A DNA stretch of 64,000 nucleotides from Leptolyngbya sp. KIOST-1 (GCF_000763385.1 NZ_JQFA01000002.1:1178001-1242000), one strand, 5' to 3'. Counted from the first letter of the stretch, positions 1-10,232 are shown. The notes: a model not told the origin generated them from the sequence alone. Made by a program: numbers and translations.

Positions 1-58
1 ACGTGGCGCAGGAGGCTGGTGCCACCGGCACTTAGTGGACTGGATGGCGTTCTCATAG

Positions 59-78
59 GGGCAAACGGCCGTTTGCCC
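59..78. repeat. 20-bp perfect palindrome in intergenic DNA
   Basis: Two 10-base arms (GGGCAAACGG / CCGTTTGCCC) are perfectly complementary with no spacer. It lies downstream of map (which ends at 219 on the minus strand). It resembles interspersed palindromes common in cyanobacterial spacers; that resemblance is from memory. The rest of 1-218 shows no gene. Confidence 0.6.
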
Positions 79-218
79 TTACTCAAGTTCATGCTTGAAT
101 CCAGCAACGCCTCAATTTCCCTAGTACTCTGCGGCATAAGTTGGCCAACCATGCCTGACACCTGGCACCCGACACCCAATACCCACAGCAAGGGTGGTTA
201 TATTTCTGCCCGCCAATA

Positions 219-1073
219 CTAGGAAGCCAGCGCTACCGGCACCTGGGCGCGATCGGTCAGAATCTCGTACCCCGTCTCGCTGACCAGCACCGTGTGCTCA
301 AACTGGGCCGACAGGCTGCGATCCACCGTCACCACCGTCCACTGGTCCTTCAGCGTGCGGGTCTGCTTCGACCCGGCGTTCAGAATCGGTTCGATCGCCA
401 GGGTCATCCCGGGCCGCAGCTTCACGTTGGGCAGCTGGCGGGTGCGGACGTTGAATACCGAGGGGGCCTCGTGCAGGTTGCGGCCCACGCCGTGGCCGGT
501 GAAGTCTTCCACCACGGCAAAGCCGTAGCTGGCGACGCAGTCTTCGATCGCCCCAGCGATATCCAGCAGCGTATTCCCCGGCTTCACCTGGGCAATGCCA
601 GCGTAGAGCGCTGCCTCGGCCGCCGTCATTAGCTGTTTGGCCACCGCAGACACCTCGCCCACCGCAATGGTGATGCACGAGTCACCGTGGAAGCCGTTGT
701 AGTAGGCCCCTGTATCTACCTTGAGCAGGTCGCCCCGGCGAATGGTCTGGCGCTTGCTGGGAATCCCGTGGACTACCTGGTCATTGATGCAGGCGCAGAT
801 TGAGGCCGGGAAGCCGTGGTAGCCCTTGAAGCTGGGGGTGGCCCCCATTTCGCGAATGCGCTTTTCGGCGTAGGCATCGAGATCGGCGGTGGTCATCCCC
901 GGCTGCACCAGCGCCTCAATCTCCTTTAGCACCGTGGCCACAATGCGGGCCGCCCCGCGCATAATTTCTAGCTCGGCCTCACTCTTTAGCTCTATGCCGC
1001 GCACCCGGCGGCTGCGCTTGGGGAGGGTGGCCGTCTCGGCCCGACCGGGAATTAAATTTGTCAAAAAGTTCAT
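219..1073 (-). CDS. map: Methionine aminopeptidase, type I
   Basis: Cytosolic metalloprotease that removes the initiator methionine from new proteins. The 284-residue product has the M24 fold signatures: an HGIPS stretch, the metal-binding [12 protein letters not shown] region (two Asp ligands), the [12 protein letters not shown] motif (His ligand and catalytic His) and the late AIEP and FEHT motifs. I start it at ATG 1073 (MNFLTNL), because the frame runs 13 codons further upstream through a basic stretch unlike the family. No clear Shine-Dalgarno sequence is present. The N-terminal tail of about 35 residues before the conserved IELKSEAE segment is short and basic. It lies 230 bases downstream of glnA on the same strand, with a hairpin at 1206-1239 between them. 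Confidence 0.93.
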   Translation of the reverse strand: MNFLTNLIPGRAETATLPKRSRRVRGIELKSEAELEIMRGAARIVATVLKEIEALVQPGMTTADLDAYAEKRIREMGATPSFKGYHGFPASICACINDQVVHGIPSKRQTIRRGDLLKVDTGAYYNGFHGDSCITIAVGEVSAVAKQLMTAAEAALYAGIAQVKPGNTLLDIAGAIEDCVASYGFAVVEDFTGHGVGRNLHEAPSVFNVRTRQLPNVKLRPGMTLAIEPILNAGSKQTRTLKDQWTVVTVDRSLSAQFEHTVLVSETGYEILTDRAQVPVALAS

Positions 1074-1205
1074 AGCTGCTTTGCAACGGGATCTGGGTCT
1101 GCGCCCCTTCACCAGTGTAATCGCTCTGGGGCAACCAAGCTTGCCCTGGTACCAAGCCAGCTCCCCTGACTTATCAGGCCCAACTAAAAAATCTGGTCAA
1201 CATAG

Positions 1206-1239
1206 CAAAGAGGCCAGGGAATGATCCCCAGCCTCTTTG
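1206..1239 (-). terminator. Hairpin between glnA and map
   Basis: The outer arms CAAAGAGG and CCTCTTTG pair, and an inner CAGGG/CCC(C)AG extends the stem. On the minus strand it follows the glnA stop by about 70 bases, so it could end the glnA transcript. The run of T after it is weak (TTTGCTATGTT), so efficiency is uncertain. Confidence 0.5.
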
Positions 1240-1306
1240 TTGATGGCCTATTCAGGCGATCGCTGCCTCAGGCAGAAATCAGCCCAACCCATCAAGCTTC
1301 CTACCT

Positions 1307-2725
1307 CTAGCAGTCGTAGTAGAGAGCCAGCTCGTAGGGGTGGGGCCGCAGACGCATGGGGTTGACTTCGTTGTCGAGTTTGTACTCGATCCAGTTGCTG
1401 ATGAAGTCTTCGGTGAACACGCCGGTGCTGGTCAGGAAGCTGTGGTCGGCTTCCAGGGCCTTGAGGGCATCCAGCAGAGACCCGGGGGTAGAGGGAATCT
1501 TGGCCAGTTCCTCGGGGCTGAGGTCATAGATGTCCACATCCAGCGGGTCGCCGGGGTCGATCTGGTTCTTGATGCCGTCGATACCGGCGCAGAGCATGGC
1601 GGCAAAGGCCAGGTAGGGGTTGGAGGTGGCATCGGGGCAGCGGAACTCCAGGCGCTTGGCCTTGGGGTTGTCGCCAGAGAGGGGAATGCGCACCGAGGCG
1701 GAGCGGTTGCCCTGGGAGTAGGCCAGGTTCACCGGCGCTTCAAAGCCGGGCACCAGACGCTTGTAGGAGTTGGTGGTGGGGTTGGTCAGCGCCAGCAGGG
1801 CGGGGGCATGCTTGAGGATGCCGCCGATGTACCACAGGGCGGTCTGGCTCAGACCGGCGTAGCGATCGCCCGCAAAGGTGGGCTGGCCGCCATTCCAGAT
1901 CGATTGGTGGGTGTGCATGCCGGAGCCGTTGTCGTTGAACAGGGGCTTGGGCATGAAGGTGACGGTCTTGCCGTACTTCTTGGCGACGTTCTTGATGCAG
2001 TACTTATAGATCATCAGCCAGTCAGCGGCCTGGATCAGCTCACCGAAGCGGATGCCCAGTTCGCACTGGCCGCCGGTGGCCACCTCGTGGTGGTGCTTCT
2101 CGATCGGGACCCCTAGGCGGGCCATGGTCAGCAGCATTTCGCTGCGCATGTCCTGGGAGGTGTCGGTGGGGGCGACGGGGAAGTAGCCCTCCTTGTAGCG
2201 GGGCTTGTAGCCCAGGTTGCCGCCCACTTCTTCTTTGCCGGTGTTCCAGCGACCCTCGACACTGTCGACGTAGTAGTAGGCCGAGTGCTCGTTCTGGTCG
2301 AAGCGCACGTCGTCGAAGATGAAGAACTCAGCCTCGGGGCCAAAGAAAGCGGTGTCGCCAATGCCGGTGGACTTGAGGTACTCAATGGCTTTGGTCGCGA
2401 TCGCGCGCGGGCAGCGGGAGTACAGTTCGCCCGTGCGAGGCTCCTTAATGGTGCAGATCAGGCTCAGGGTCGGCTCCGCCATGAAGGGATCGATCCAGGC
2501 GGTGTCGGGGTCGGGCACCATCATCATGTCCGACTCGTTGATGGCCTTCCAGCCGCGAATGCTGGAGCCGTCGAAGGCCACCCCATCGCTGAAGCTACTC
2601 TCATCGATCTGGCTCTTGTGCACGGTGAGGTGCTGCCAGATGCCCGGCATGTCAATAAATTTCAGGTCGATTAACTCAATGCCTTCATCCTCAATGCGTT
2701 TCAGGATGTCTGCTGGGGTTGCCAT
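1307..2725 (-). CDS. glnA: Glutamine synthetase, type I
   Basis: Cytosolic enzyme making glutamine from glutamate, ammonium and ATP; the entry point of nitrogen in cyanobacteria. The 472-residue length is that of prokaryotic GSI. Visible motifs are the beta-grasp N-terminus ([21 protein letters not shown]), the metal-site [12 protein letters not shown] segment, the catalytic [14 protein letters not shown] box, the [12 protein letters not shown] loop and the NRSASVRIP motif. The Tyr of the GSI adenylylation region is present (DIYDLSPEE), although cyanobacteria normally control GlnA with small inactivating factors; none is encoded here. A good Shine-Dalgarno (AAGGAG) lies 7 bases before the ATG. 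apcF is divergent, 477 bases away. Confidence 0.97.
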   Translation of the reverse strand: MATPADILKRIEDEGIELIDLKFIDMPGIWQHLTVHKSQIDESSFSDGVAFDGSSIRGWKAINESDMMMVPDPDTAWIDPFMAEPTLSLICTIKEPRTGELYSRCPRAIATKAIEYLKSTGIGDTAFFGPEAEFFIFDDVRFDQNEHSAYYYVDSVEGRWNTGKEEVGGNLGYKPRYKEGYFPVAPTDTSQDMRSEMLLTMARLGVPIEKHHHEVATGGQCELGIRFGELIQAADWLMIYKYCIKNVAKKYGKTVTFMPKPLFNDNGSGMHTHQSIWNGGQPTFAGDRYAGLSQTALWYIGGILKHAPALLALTNPTTNSYKRLVPGFEAPVNLAYSQGNRSASVRIPLSGDNPKAKRLEFRCPDATSNPYLAFAAMLCAGIDGIKNQIDPGDPLDVDIYDLSPEELAKIPSTPGSLLDALKALEADHSFLTSTGVFTEDFISNWIEYKLDNEVNPMRLRPHPYELALYYDC

Positions 2726-3202
2726 GAACTACTCCTTAGCCTCGTTTAGCGTTCAAACTTCGGGAGAACCGATTTAACACGTCGCTGATGATGCCCTAGC
2801 ACTAACTGGTTTGTCCCACTGCGATGGCCCAGATCGTCACTAGACAAGCAATACCCATGTTTATCGACACGGGCATACCGACGCTGCGGGTTTCACAGGC
2901 ATCAACTCATCTGAATCATCCTAGGGAGAGGGGTTGGCCGATTTTGTATCCGCCACTACTTTTTGTCAGGGAAAGCCAACAAAAGCTCCATGACAGACCA
3001 TGTTGTTTTGTAACAATTCACTCATAAAGCTGAGGCTCCAGCGGCGCTTCTCCTTCAGGGGCCAAGCCCCCGTGGTAAACTCTTTCGAGGATAAAACCTG
3101 GCTGCTGTAGAGTCTGAAGCCTCTGGCCAGGGGTGGGCGCACCACGCCTGCAACCGTTTATTAAAATGCTGTTTGCCAAGTGAGAGTTGGGAGAAACCAT
3201 CT
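2726..3202. other. Divergent intergenic region glnA / apcF
   Basis: The 477 bases must hold promoters for glnA (minus) and apcF (plus). glnA is classically NtcA-activated, so I looked for GTA-N8-TAC and found no exact match. Near 3110-3140 CCTGGC and GGCCAGG can pair as a hairpin in the apcF leader. No open reading frame here looks coding. Confidence 0.45.
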
Positions 3203-3712
3203 ATGCGGGACGCTGTCACCACGCTGATCAGGACCTACGACAACACCGGACGCTACCTCGATAGCAACGCCCTCGACTCGATTAAGTCTTACTTTGACAG
3301 CGGCCTCGATCGCATTAAGGCAGCGGCGGTAATCAGCGCCAACGCGGCGGGCATTGTCAAAGAGGCGGGCGTTACGCTGTTTGCCCAGGTGCCCGAGCTG
3401 ATTCGTCCCGGCGGCAATGCCTACACCACCCGCCGCTATGCCGCCTGCCTGCGCGACATGGACTACTACCTGCGCTACGGCAGCTACGCCCTGGTGGCGG
3501 GCAACCCCGATGTGCTCGACGAGCGGGTGCTGACCGGGCTGCGCGAGACCTACAACTCCCTCGGAGTGCCCATTGCCCCCACGGTCATCGGCATCAACAT
3601 CATGAAGGATATTGTGAAGGCCAAGGCGCAGGAGGCCGGCGTTACCGACCCTTCCGTCGTGGACTATCCCTTCGACTACATGACTCGCTCCCTGAGTGAA
3701 ATTAGCATTTAA
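3203..3712 (+). CDS. apcF: Allophycocyanin beta-18 subunit
   Basis: Minor beta-type subunit of the phycobilisome core, on the cytosolic face of the thylakoid. It pairs with terminal-emitter subunits to pass energy to the photosystems. I start at ATG 3203 (MRDAVTTLIR), preceded by GGGAG, which gives exactly the 169-residue length of ApcF. The phycobilin site is clear: RPGGNAYTTRRYAACLRDMDYYLRY contains the chromophore-binding Cys near residue 80 and the Asn that is normally methylated. The C-terminus (FDYMTRSLSEISI) matches the ApcF ending better than ApcB. The gene is alone, as usual for apcF. Confidence 0.93.
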   Translation: MRDAVTTLIRTYDNTGRYLDSNALDSIKSYFDSGLDRIKAAAVISANAAGIVKEAGVTLFAQVPELIRPGGNAYTTRRYAACLRDMDYYLRYGSYALVAGNPDVLDERVLTGLRETYNSLGVPIAPTVIGINIMKDIVKAKAQEAGVTDPSVVDYPFDYMTRSLSEISI

Positions 3713-3753
3713 GCCAGGCTGAGGATGAGGCGATCCGTAGTGCCCACTGGGCT

Positions 3754-5016
3754 GTGACTCACCTGCCCCTAGCCTTGGGCCTAGACTTTGGCACCTCTGG
3801 GGTGCGTGCCGCTGTGGTCGATCCGCAGCGGCATCTTTGTTGGCAGGAGCGACAACCCTACCCCGCTCAACCCGCCCCTGAGGGCTGGCGACAGGCGCTG
3901 TTTGAGCTGCTGGGGGCTCTGCCGGGGGCGATCGCCCCCCAGATCGGAAAAATCGCCATCGACGGCACTTCGGGAACGGTGGTGTTGTGCGATCGCAGCG
4001 GAGCCGCTCTGACCCCGCCGCTGCTCTACAACCACCCCTGCCCCGAAAGCCTGGCTACGCTGAAGGCGATCGCTCCCAACAGCCCCGCCGCCAGCGCTAC
4101 CTCCAGCCTGGCCAAGCTGATCTGGTGGCACCAGAGCCTGTCCGCCGATCTCTGGTCGCAAGCGGCTTACCTGCTGCACCAGGCCGACTGGCTCAGCGCC
4201 CAGATCCACGGTCAGTGGGGCCTGAGCGACTACCACAATAGCCTCAAGCTCGGCTATGACGTGGGCAACCAAGGCTATCCGCCAGACATGCTGCGGCAGC
4301 CCTGGAGTGCTGTGCTGCCTCGGGTGGTGGCTCCGGGGGAGCGGGTGGGGCCGGTGACAGCCGCGATCACCCAGCGGTTTGGACTGTCGCCCCATTGCCA
4401 GGTGGTGGCCGGAACCACCGACAGCATTGCGGCCTTTCTCGCCAGTGGGGCCAGTGCCCCTGGCGATGGCGTGACCTCGCTGGGCTCGACCCTGGTGATC
4501 AAGCTGCTCAGCGATCGCCGCATCGATGCAGCAGAGTACGGCATCTACAGCCACCGCCTGGGCCACCTCTGGCTGGTGGGCGGTGCGTCCAATACTGGCG
4601 GTGCCGTGCTCGAAACCTTCTTCGATCGAGATGCGCTAGCGACCCTGAGCCAGCAGATCGACCCTGCGGTGCCCACGACCCTCGACTATTACCCCCTGTC
4701 CCAACCGGGAGAGCGATTCCCCACCAACGATCCCAATCTCCCCCCCCGTCTTACCCCTCGCCCCGAGGATGATGCCGAATTTTTGCACGGTCTGCTGCTG
4801 GGCATGGCCCGCATCGAGCGGCGGGGCTACACCCTGCTGGCTGAGCTGGGAGCCTCGCCACTGCGGCAGATCTATACCGCTGGAGGCGGTGCTGCCAACG
4901 AGACCTGGGGACAGCTGCGGGCCGGGCTGATGCCGGTACCAATCAAAACCGCCGCCTCGGTTGAGGCGGCGGTGGGCAGTGCCTATTTGGCGCTGGGTCT
5001 ACCTACTACAGATTGA
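3754..5016 (+). CDS. FGGY-family carbohydrate kinase (ribulokinase/xylulokinase-like)
   Basis: ATP-dependent sugar kinase of the FGGY family. The 420-residue protein opens with the phosphate-1 motif [16 protein letters not shown], has the [10 protein letters not shown] segment, the substrate Asp region ([18 protein letters not shown]), the second ATPase-fold half at [16 protein letters not shown], and the adenosine motif [12 protein letters not shown]. It is shorter than classical xylulokinases and resembles the compact plant/cyanobacterial group for which D-ribulose has been reported as substrate; the substrate here is inferred. The start is GTG 3754, 41 bases after apcF. Its 3' end overlaps the convergent petG gene by 11 bases. 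Confidence 0.85.
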   Translation: MTHLPLALGLDFGTSGVRAAVVDPQRHLCWQERQPYPAQPAPEGWRQALFELLGALPGAIAPQIGKIAIDGTSGTVVLCDRSGAALTPPLLYNHPCPESLATLKAIAPNSPAASATSSLAKLIWWHQSLSADLWSQAAYLLHQADWLSAQIHGQWGLSDYHNSLKLGYDVGNQGYPPDMLRQPWSAVLPRVVAPGERVGPVTAAITQRFGLSPHCQVVAGTTDSIAAFLASGASAPGDGVTSLGSTLVIKLLSDRRIDAAEYGIYSHRLGHLWLVGGASNTGGAVLETFFDRDALATLSQQIDPAVPTTLDYYPLSQPGERFPTNDPNLPPRLTPRPEDDAEFLHGLLLGMARIERRGYTLLAELGASPLRQIYTAGGGAANETWGQLRAGLMPVPIKTAASVEAAVGSAYLALGLPTTD

Positions 5017-5119
5017 ACTGGTTGCCCCGGCGATACTGCATATAGGCAGCCACAAACAGCCCAGCTAGGGTAACCGGAATCAACCCGAGAACAATGCCAC
5101 TCAGCAACGGCTCAACCAC
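5006..5119 (-). CDS. petG: Cytochrome b6f complex subunit V
   Basis: A 37-residue single-span membrane subunit needed for assembly and stability of the thylakoid cytochrome b6f complex. The sequence starts [20 protein letters not shown] and continues with an aromatic interface (AAYMQY) and a basic tail (RRGNQFNL), the exact size and layout of PetG. Start is GTG 5119 with AGGAG 8 bases upstream. The C-terminal tail differs from the common KRPNELGG ending. The last codons overlap the end of the convergent sugar kinase gene. Confidence 0.9.
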   Translation of the reverse strand: MVEPLLSGIVLGLIPVTLAGLFVAAYMQYRRGNQFNL

Positions 5120-5594
5120 AGCTAAACTCCTAAATTTCGACGAATATATAGGTCATACCATAGCACTAATCAGGGTCCAGCAGCGGCTTGCAGCCCGTCT
5201 AGATGACTTGAGCTTACCCAGGGGTGCAAGACGATAGGGACCTGCCAGGGGGCAAAAATCTTGAGAGAGTCTTTTGATTTTTGTGTGCTTATTGAAAAAT
5301 TCAGGGCGATTGTGTAAATTGCTTGTGGACTGTATACAGAAACACCGCTGCACAATTCCTGAGTCTAAGGCTGTGTTTTGCTCCCCATAATTGTTTGCAT
5401 TGTGGTCAGAGGGGAGGGCAAGGACTTCAGGGTTTTGGTCAGGTGGATTTGCTGTTTTCCAGGTTGTTTTGGTTATGCGGTTGCTGCAGATAGCTTTTGC
5501 GTAACATCTGCGTAACATCGACGCCAAACGTTGCAGTGGCGTTTAATTGGCGGCTCACAGTTCACAGTTCTTTAGGGTTATTAGGAACAGGTTT
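5120..5594. other. 475-bp intergenic region
   Basis: AT-richer than its neighbours. It lies between petG (leftward) and the secreted helical protein (rightward), so it holds both promoters. Reading frames crossing it have no codon bias or recognisable product. Nothing else is evident. Confidence 0.4.
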
Positions 5595-6254
5595 ATGCTG
5601 ACTCATTTGCATCAACTCACTGGTCGGATCCTCGCAGGGGTAGCGGCTGGGGTTTTGGTCATCACCCTAGTCTGTTGGGGCGGACCTGGGGCCTCGTCTC
5701 AGGCCCTGGCGGCGCCGAAGGGCACCGTGAGCGAAACCATGGATCTCAAAATGACTAAGGCGGCCCAGGATTTTGTGGAAACGGTGTTAGACGACTATTC
5801 AGATGTCCTGGAAGATTCGTTTTCTGAAGCTGTAAAGCCGCTTAAGTCAGTAACTAAAGACCTGACTAAGCAGCTAGCTAAGGCGGCAGCGGCCCCCACC
5901 GCCACCAGCGCCACCGCCCTCGATCCAAAAATTGAAAGCTCCAAGACTGCGCTAGATACCGCTTCGACGGCTTTTGATGCCCTGGTGGCCGATACGTCTA
6001 CATTCAAGTCAACCCTGGAGGGGGCTCCCGCCCAGCTCAAAGAGGCGATTGATGCTCAACTGGGCACCAAATTTGACGAGTTGCAAAAAGCTTTTGAAGA
6101 GGTTTCTGGCGCGATCGCGCTGCTCTCTAAAGATACAGCGGCCCTCGATACCGCCGACCCCGCCGCTGGTACGGCGTCCCTAACCGAGCACGCCACTCTT
6201 CTTTCTGAAGCGATTGAATCGGCCAAAACCGTCATTTCTGGCTTTGGGGATTAG
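5595..6254 (+). CDS. Secreted helical protein of unknown function
   Basis: 219 residues starting at ATG 5595 (MLTHLHQLTGRILAG), preceded by AGGAA. The first 39 residues form a signal peptide: a hydrophobic run (ILAGVAAGVLVITLVCW) ending in SQALA before APKGTV, a signal peptidase I site. The mature part is Ala/Asp/Ser/Thr/Lys-rich, predicted almost fully alpha-helical with heptad-like spacing, has no Cys and is acidic. It probably works in the periplasm or thylakoid lumen as a helical bundle. I recognise no named family. It is monocistronic. Confidence 0.7.
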   Translation: MLTHLHQLTGRILAGVAAGVLVITLVCWGGPGASSQALAAPKGTVSETMDLKMTKAAQDFVETVLDDYSDVLEDSFSEAVKPLKSVTKDLTKQLAKAAAAPTATSATALDPKIESSKTALDTASTAFDALVADTSTFKSTLEGAPAQLKEAIDAQLGTKFDELQKAFEEVSGAIALLSKDTAALDTADPAAGTASLTEHATLLSEAIESAKTVISGFGD

Positions 6255-6418
6255 TCAATTCAGGCCCAGGGAAATGGGGTGGCGTTGACGCAGAATTGGG
6301 CCGCCTCACTCCCTGGATAGATAATGCATCAAACCTTCTCATGCAAAGCATAAACATTGTATTTGGTATACGGAAATACAGTTTTGTTACCATGCTTATG
6401 TAAGGAAAAGGAGGCATT

Positions 6419-6592
6419 ATGAAGCGTCAAATCAGCAAACCCTGGAATTCTGAACAGTTGGTGCAGCTGAGCCAGGCTCTGGGCGGTGGCTATGTACCCG
6501 GTCTGCAGGGGTCTGAGGCAGCCAGCGACGATCGCTGGACAACCCAGCGCCACATCACCGCGTCTACCATGCTGGGCCAGGCCTACCTGTAA
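6419..6592 (+). CDS. Small 57-residue protein, unknown
   Basis: A short frame from ATG 6419 to TAA 6592 beginning MKRQISKPWNSEQLVQLSQA. It is preceded by a strong AAGGAGG-like Shine-Dalgarno (AAGGAAAAGGAGG, 4-5 bases before the ATG), the best ribosome site in this part of the window, and lies in an otherwise empty spacer. The product is polar, has a GGGY stretch and no membrane segment or Cys. No family is recognised. The Shine-Dalgarno and the isolated position make it more likely real than chance. Confidence 0.55.
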   Translation: MKRQISKPWNSEQLVQLSQALGGGYVPGLQGSEAASDDRWTTQRHITASTMLGQAYL

Positions 6593-6688
6593 GGTTTTCA
6601 GCTAGGACGCAGTCGACCGCGATCGGTCACGCGCAATTCGGTAAGTGCGAGTCAGCGGCCTCTTCTCCAGGCGGGGAAGGGGCTGTTT

Positions 6689-8095
6689 TTATGCCGCTTG
6701 CTCCCGGTTCTGGCGGTATCGGGAGCAAGCCGTCACCAGCGCCTGGGCCACCTCCGGGCAGCCGCCCCAGTGCAGGTGCAGGTACGAGGCCTGCACCCGA
6801 TGCAAACTCCAGCCCTCGGCCCCGTGGGGTTGCTCAGCTCCGTAGCGCTGGAGTTGGTAAACCGGGCAGTCTGGCAACCGGTCGGTCTGAGACCGATGAA
6901 ACTCGTGCCCCCACACCGTTTGCCCCTCGGCCAACAAAACGCTGGGCCGCTGAACCTTCGCCCTGCGGTAGCCCAGGGTAAGCCGTGATTGCATCCGCAC
7001 GGTGGTCGGCAACAGCCCCACCATAGGCCAGGGCCGATCGTCCAAGTCGATCAGGGTGGTGGCCAGGTACATCAGCCCGCCGCACTCGGCGTAGGCGGGC
7101 AATCCTGCCTGCAGGAGCACTTTTAGCTGGGTTCGCAGCCCTTGGTTGGCCGCCAGTGCCGCGGCGAACATCTCAGGAAACCCACCGCCAAAGTACAGGC
7201 CATCGATATCGGCGGGCGGGTGCTCCTCCTGTAGCGGGCTCCAGGGCACCAGTTCGGCTCCCAGGGCGGTGAGAATGTCCAGGTTGTCGGGGTAGTAGAA
7301 GCTGAAGGCAGCGTCCTGGGCGATCGCGAGGCGGGGCTTGGGGGTGGGGGGAGATGAGGAGATGAGGTGGGGGGGGGATGAGGGAGATGAGGGGGATGAG
7401 GGGGAGGGGTGAAGGGTGAGGAGGGGGATGAGGGCAGTCCAGGTGAAGCTGGTGTGGCCGAGGGTGGCGAGGCGATCGAGAATGTCGGGCAACTGGGGCA
7501 GTTCGGCGGTGGGAACGAGGCCGAGGTGACGGTCGGGCAGGGCGATCGCATCCTGGCGCCGCAGCACCCCCAGAATGGGGATATCCAGGCTGGCGATCGC
7601 CTCGGTGAGCAGGTCGAGGTGGCGATCGCTGCCCACCCGATTCAGCACTACCCCGGCGATCTGCACCCGAGGATCCAGGGTGCGGTAGCCGTGGATAATC
7701 GCCAGCACCGATCGCGACAGTCGCCCGCAGTCCACCACCAGCAGCACGGGCAGGTTCAGTAGCCGGGCCACGTGGGCAGTGCTGGCCACATCCGATCGCC
7801 CTGACGCACCGTCAAACAGGCCCATGACTCCTTCGACCAGGGCAAACTCGGCATCGCGGCAGCGGTGGGCAAAGCACTGCTGCACGTAGGTCTCTGAGGT
7901 GAGAATGGGGTCGAGATTGTAGCAGGGGCGGCCCGTCGCCTGGCGGTGAAACATGGGGTCGATGTAGTCTGGCCCCACCTTGAACGACTGCACCCGCTCC
8001 GATTTCTGCGCCAGGGCGGCCAGCAGGGCCAGGGTAACGGTGGTTTTGCCCACGCCGCTGCGCTCGCCTGCAATGACTAAACCCCCAGACAACAT
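6689..8095 (-). CDS. cobB: Cobyrinate a,c-diamide synthase
   Basis: Glutamine- and ATP-dependent amidase of corrin-ring synthesis (CobB/CbiA). I start it at ATG 8095 (MLSGGLVIAGERSG), which has GGGAG just upstream, giving 468 residues. The N-terminal dethiobiotin-synthetase-like half has the P-loop GERSGVGKTT and the FKVGPDYIDPMFH motif. The C-terminal class I glutaminase half has the nucleophile Cys in AYAECGGLMYL and the late His motifs HEFHRS and LHLHWG. Between the halves (about residues 230-260) is a Ser/Pro/His low-complexity linker encoded by G-rich repetitive DNA at 7342-7437 that resembles the intergenic repeats elsewhere. DUF1622 is divergent. Confidence 0.92.
   Translation of the reverse strand: MLSGGLVIAGERSGVGKTTVTLALLAALAQKSERVQSFKVGPDYIDPMFHRQATGRPCYNLDPILTSETYVQQCFAHRCRDAEFALVEGVMGLFDGASGRSDVASTAHVARLLNLPVLLVVDCGRLSRSVLAIIHGYRTLDPRVQIAGVVLNRVGSDRHLDLLTEAIASLDIPILGVLRRQDAIALPDRHLGLVPTAELPQLPDILDRLATLGHTSFTWTALIPLLTLHPSPSSPSSPSSPPHLISSSPPTPKPRLAIAQDAAFSFYYPDNLDILTALGAELVPWSPLQEEHPPADIDGLYFGGGFPEMFAAALAANQGLRTQLKVLLQAGLPAYAECGGLMYLATTLIDLDDRPWPMVGLLPTTVRMQSRLTLGYRRAKVQRPSVLLAEGQTVWGHEFHRSQTDRLPDCPVYQLQRYGAEQPHGAEGWSLHRVQASYLHLHWGGCPEVAQALVTACSRYRQNREQAA
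7342..7437. repeat. Low-complexity GATGAGGGGG tract inside cobB
   Basis: The plus strand shows repeated GATGAGGG(G) and GAGGGTGAGG units. On the coding strand this gives a Ser/Pro-rich linker between the two enzymatic domains. It looks like the purine-rich repeats found in the spacers near 24.9, 27.3, 37.6 and 56.6 kb. Confidence 0.7.
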
Positions 8096-8208
8096 CCTTG
8101 CTCCCAATCGCGATGGCACGCCCTAGAGCGATCTTAGCTTGACCGCAGCCGCTCAACGCCCTGGCCGAGTTTTGCTGTGCCTGGAGGAATGCCTCTAGAA
8201 TTTAGACT

Positions 8209-8637
8209 ATGGACATACAACTACTGGGCACCAACCTGGCCGACCTGGTGTGGGCCTTGAGCGGAATTTTGATCAGCACCTGCCAACTGCTGGCGATCTT
8301 TGTGATCTCGGTGGGTATTGTTCGGGCTCTGGTAATTTTTCTGCGATCGTCACTGTTCAGGCCGCAAACCACCACCGCTTTTCAGCGCAGTCGTCTGGCT
8401 ATGGGCTATGCCTTCTCGCTGGGGCTGAGTTTTCTAGTCGGAGCCAGTATTCTCAAAACGATGCTGTCGAGCCAGTGGGAAGAGATTGCCCGGCTGGTAA
8501 TGATCATTGCCGTGCGGACGGCGCTGAACCTGTTGCTGGAGCGCGCAATTCGCAACAGTCAGGCGTTCGACGAGTCCCTGGCCCTCGACAATAACGGCAA
8601 GGAAGTTGCACCTGAAGCCGCGATCGCCAGTTCCTAG
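8209..8637 (+). CDS. DUF1622 family membrane protein
   Basis: 142 residues with three hydrophobic segments (about residues 18-45, 64-84 and 93-112), a basic loop between the first two and an acidic tail. The layout and the IVRALVIFLR and LNLLLERAI motifs match the DUF1622 family, small inner-membrane proteins of unknown function found across bacteria. It is followed closely by the metalloprotease gene on the same strand and may be co-transcribed with it. cobB is divergent. Confidence 0.75.
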   Translation: MDIQLLGTNLADLVWALSGILISTCQLLAIFVISVGIVRALVIFLRSSLFRPQTTTAFQRSRLAMGYAFSLGLSFLVGASILKTMLSSQWEEIARLVMIIAVRTALNLLLERAIRNSQAFDESLALDNNGKEVAPEAAIASS

Positions 8638-8700
8638 GGGCTGGCATTCCTTAGGCGGGTGGTCTGGGTACCCTGGAGGACAACGCCGATTACCACCAGA

Positions 8701-10232
8701 ATGCCGATGACGTCACCCTCACTACTGGAGCAGGCTAGGGATGGAGATGTGGCGGCCATCGTCGCCCTGCTCAACAGCTCGTTAAAAACCAAGGGGATTA
8801 CGGTGCGGGGGGAGCGGGAGAGCTACTGCCTGCGGCTGTGGTTTACCGCCAGCCCGGCCCCGGCCCAACCGGCTACCGTGGCCTACGTGCGCCGGGCGAT
8901 TGAACGATTGCAGGTGCCCACCCTGGGTATTCTCCAGCTCTACGGGGAACAGATTGGCTTTGCCCAACCCGCCTGGAGCGAGGAAATTGCCCTGCTGTCT
9001 CTGGCCGCAGATCTGGCCCCATCGCCCGAGCCCGTACCCACCAAACCCGCAACCCCAGAACCAGAGGCACCCGCCGCCGAACCCGCCCCAGAACGGCCCT
9101 GGTCGGCGGCGGACCTGGGGGCCGAGCCCGCCCTGCCCCCGGCGGTGGTGCGGGCCTACGGGGAACTGGGTCTGCCCCAGGGGGCAGACCTGGACCAGGT
9201 GGAAGCGGTGTACTTCAAGCGGCGGGCGGAGTTGCTGCGGCGGGGCGATGGCCCTTTGGGGCCGGTCTCGGACCATCGCGCCGCCCTGGAGCCCCTCAAG
9301 TGGGCCTTTACCACTCTAAAAACCCACCTGGAAACTCCCCCGGCAATGGAGCCCCCACCAGCGGTCCTAGGGAAGCTTGGGGAAGATTGGAATTGGGAAC
9401 CGGCAGTCCGGCGATCGCGCCCCTCTACCCGGTCCCGCCCGGCTCCCCTGGCTGCCCGAGACGACACCGACCTTCTGGCCTTCGACAACCCCTACAGCAA
9501 CGGGCTGATCTTCCCGCTGCTGCTGCTGCTGGGCATGGTGATGAACGCCATGCCCATCGTCAATGGGCTGCTGTGGGGGATCAAAATCTGGATCCATGAG
9601 TTTGGTCACGCCACCGTGGCCTGGCTGGCGGGACGGCGAGCGATTCCGCTGCCCATCGGCTGGACCAGTGTGGACCCGCGGCGATCGCTGTTTGTTTACG
9701 TCGGCATTCTAGTTCTCTTGGGCCTGCTCTACTGGGCGGGGCGGCGGGAGGGCAAGCGCTGGCCCATGGGGCTGGCGGTGGGGCTGGCGATCCTCCAATT
9801 CATGATGACCTGGCTGATTTCCGCCAACACCTTCGACATGCTGCTCTCCTTCGGCGGCGTGGGCGGCGAAATTTACCTGTCGGCCCTGCTGATGGTGAGT
9901 TTTTACTTTCCCCTGCCCGAGTATTTCCGCTGGGATTTTTACCGTTTCCCGGTAGTGGTAGGGGCAGCTTTTTGCTTCTGGGGCCAACTGTGGCTGTGGC
10001 AGCAGGTGCCCAGGGGCAAAGCCTCGATTCCCTTTGGCAGTCTATGGGGCGAGGCCGACCACGGCGATATGAACCAGCTCATCAATGCCCACGGCTGGAC
10101 TCCCGGCGACATCATTGGCACCTACGGCACCCTGGCCCACCTCTGTCTGCTGGCCATCATCGCCGTCTACGGCTACACCCTGTTTCGCCAGCACCGGGAG
10201 TTCTTTGTGGCCCTGGGTCGCCAGTGGTTACC

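Noticed and set aside
2726..3202. NtcA binding site upstream of glnA
   Set aside because: No exact GTA-N8-TAC was found by eye; only near-matches, which occur by chance.
5153..5527. A 124-codon leftward frame upstream of the secreted helical protein
   Set aside because: AT-richer spacer, no codon bias, lies across expected promoters.
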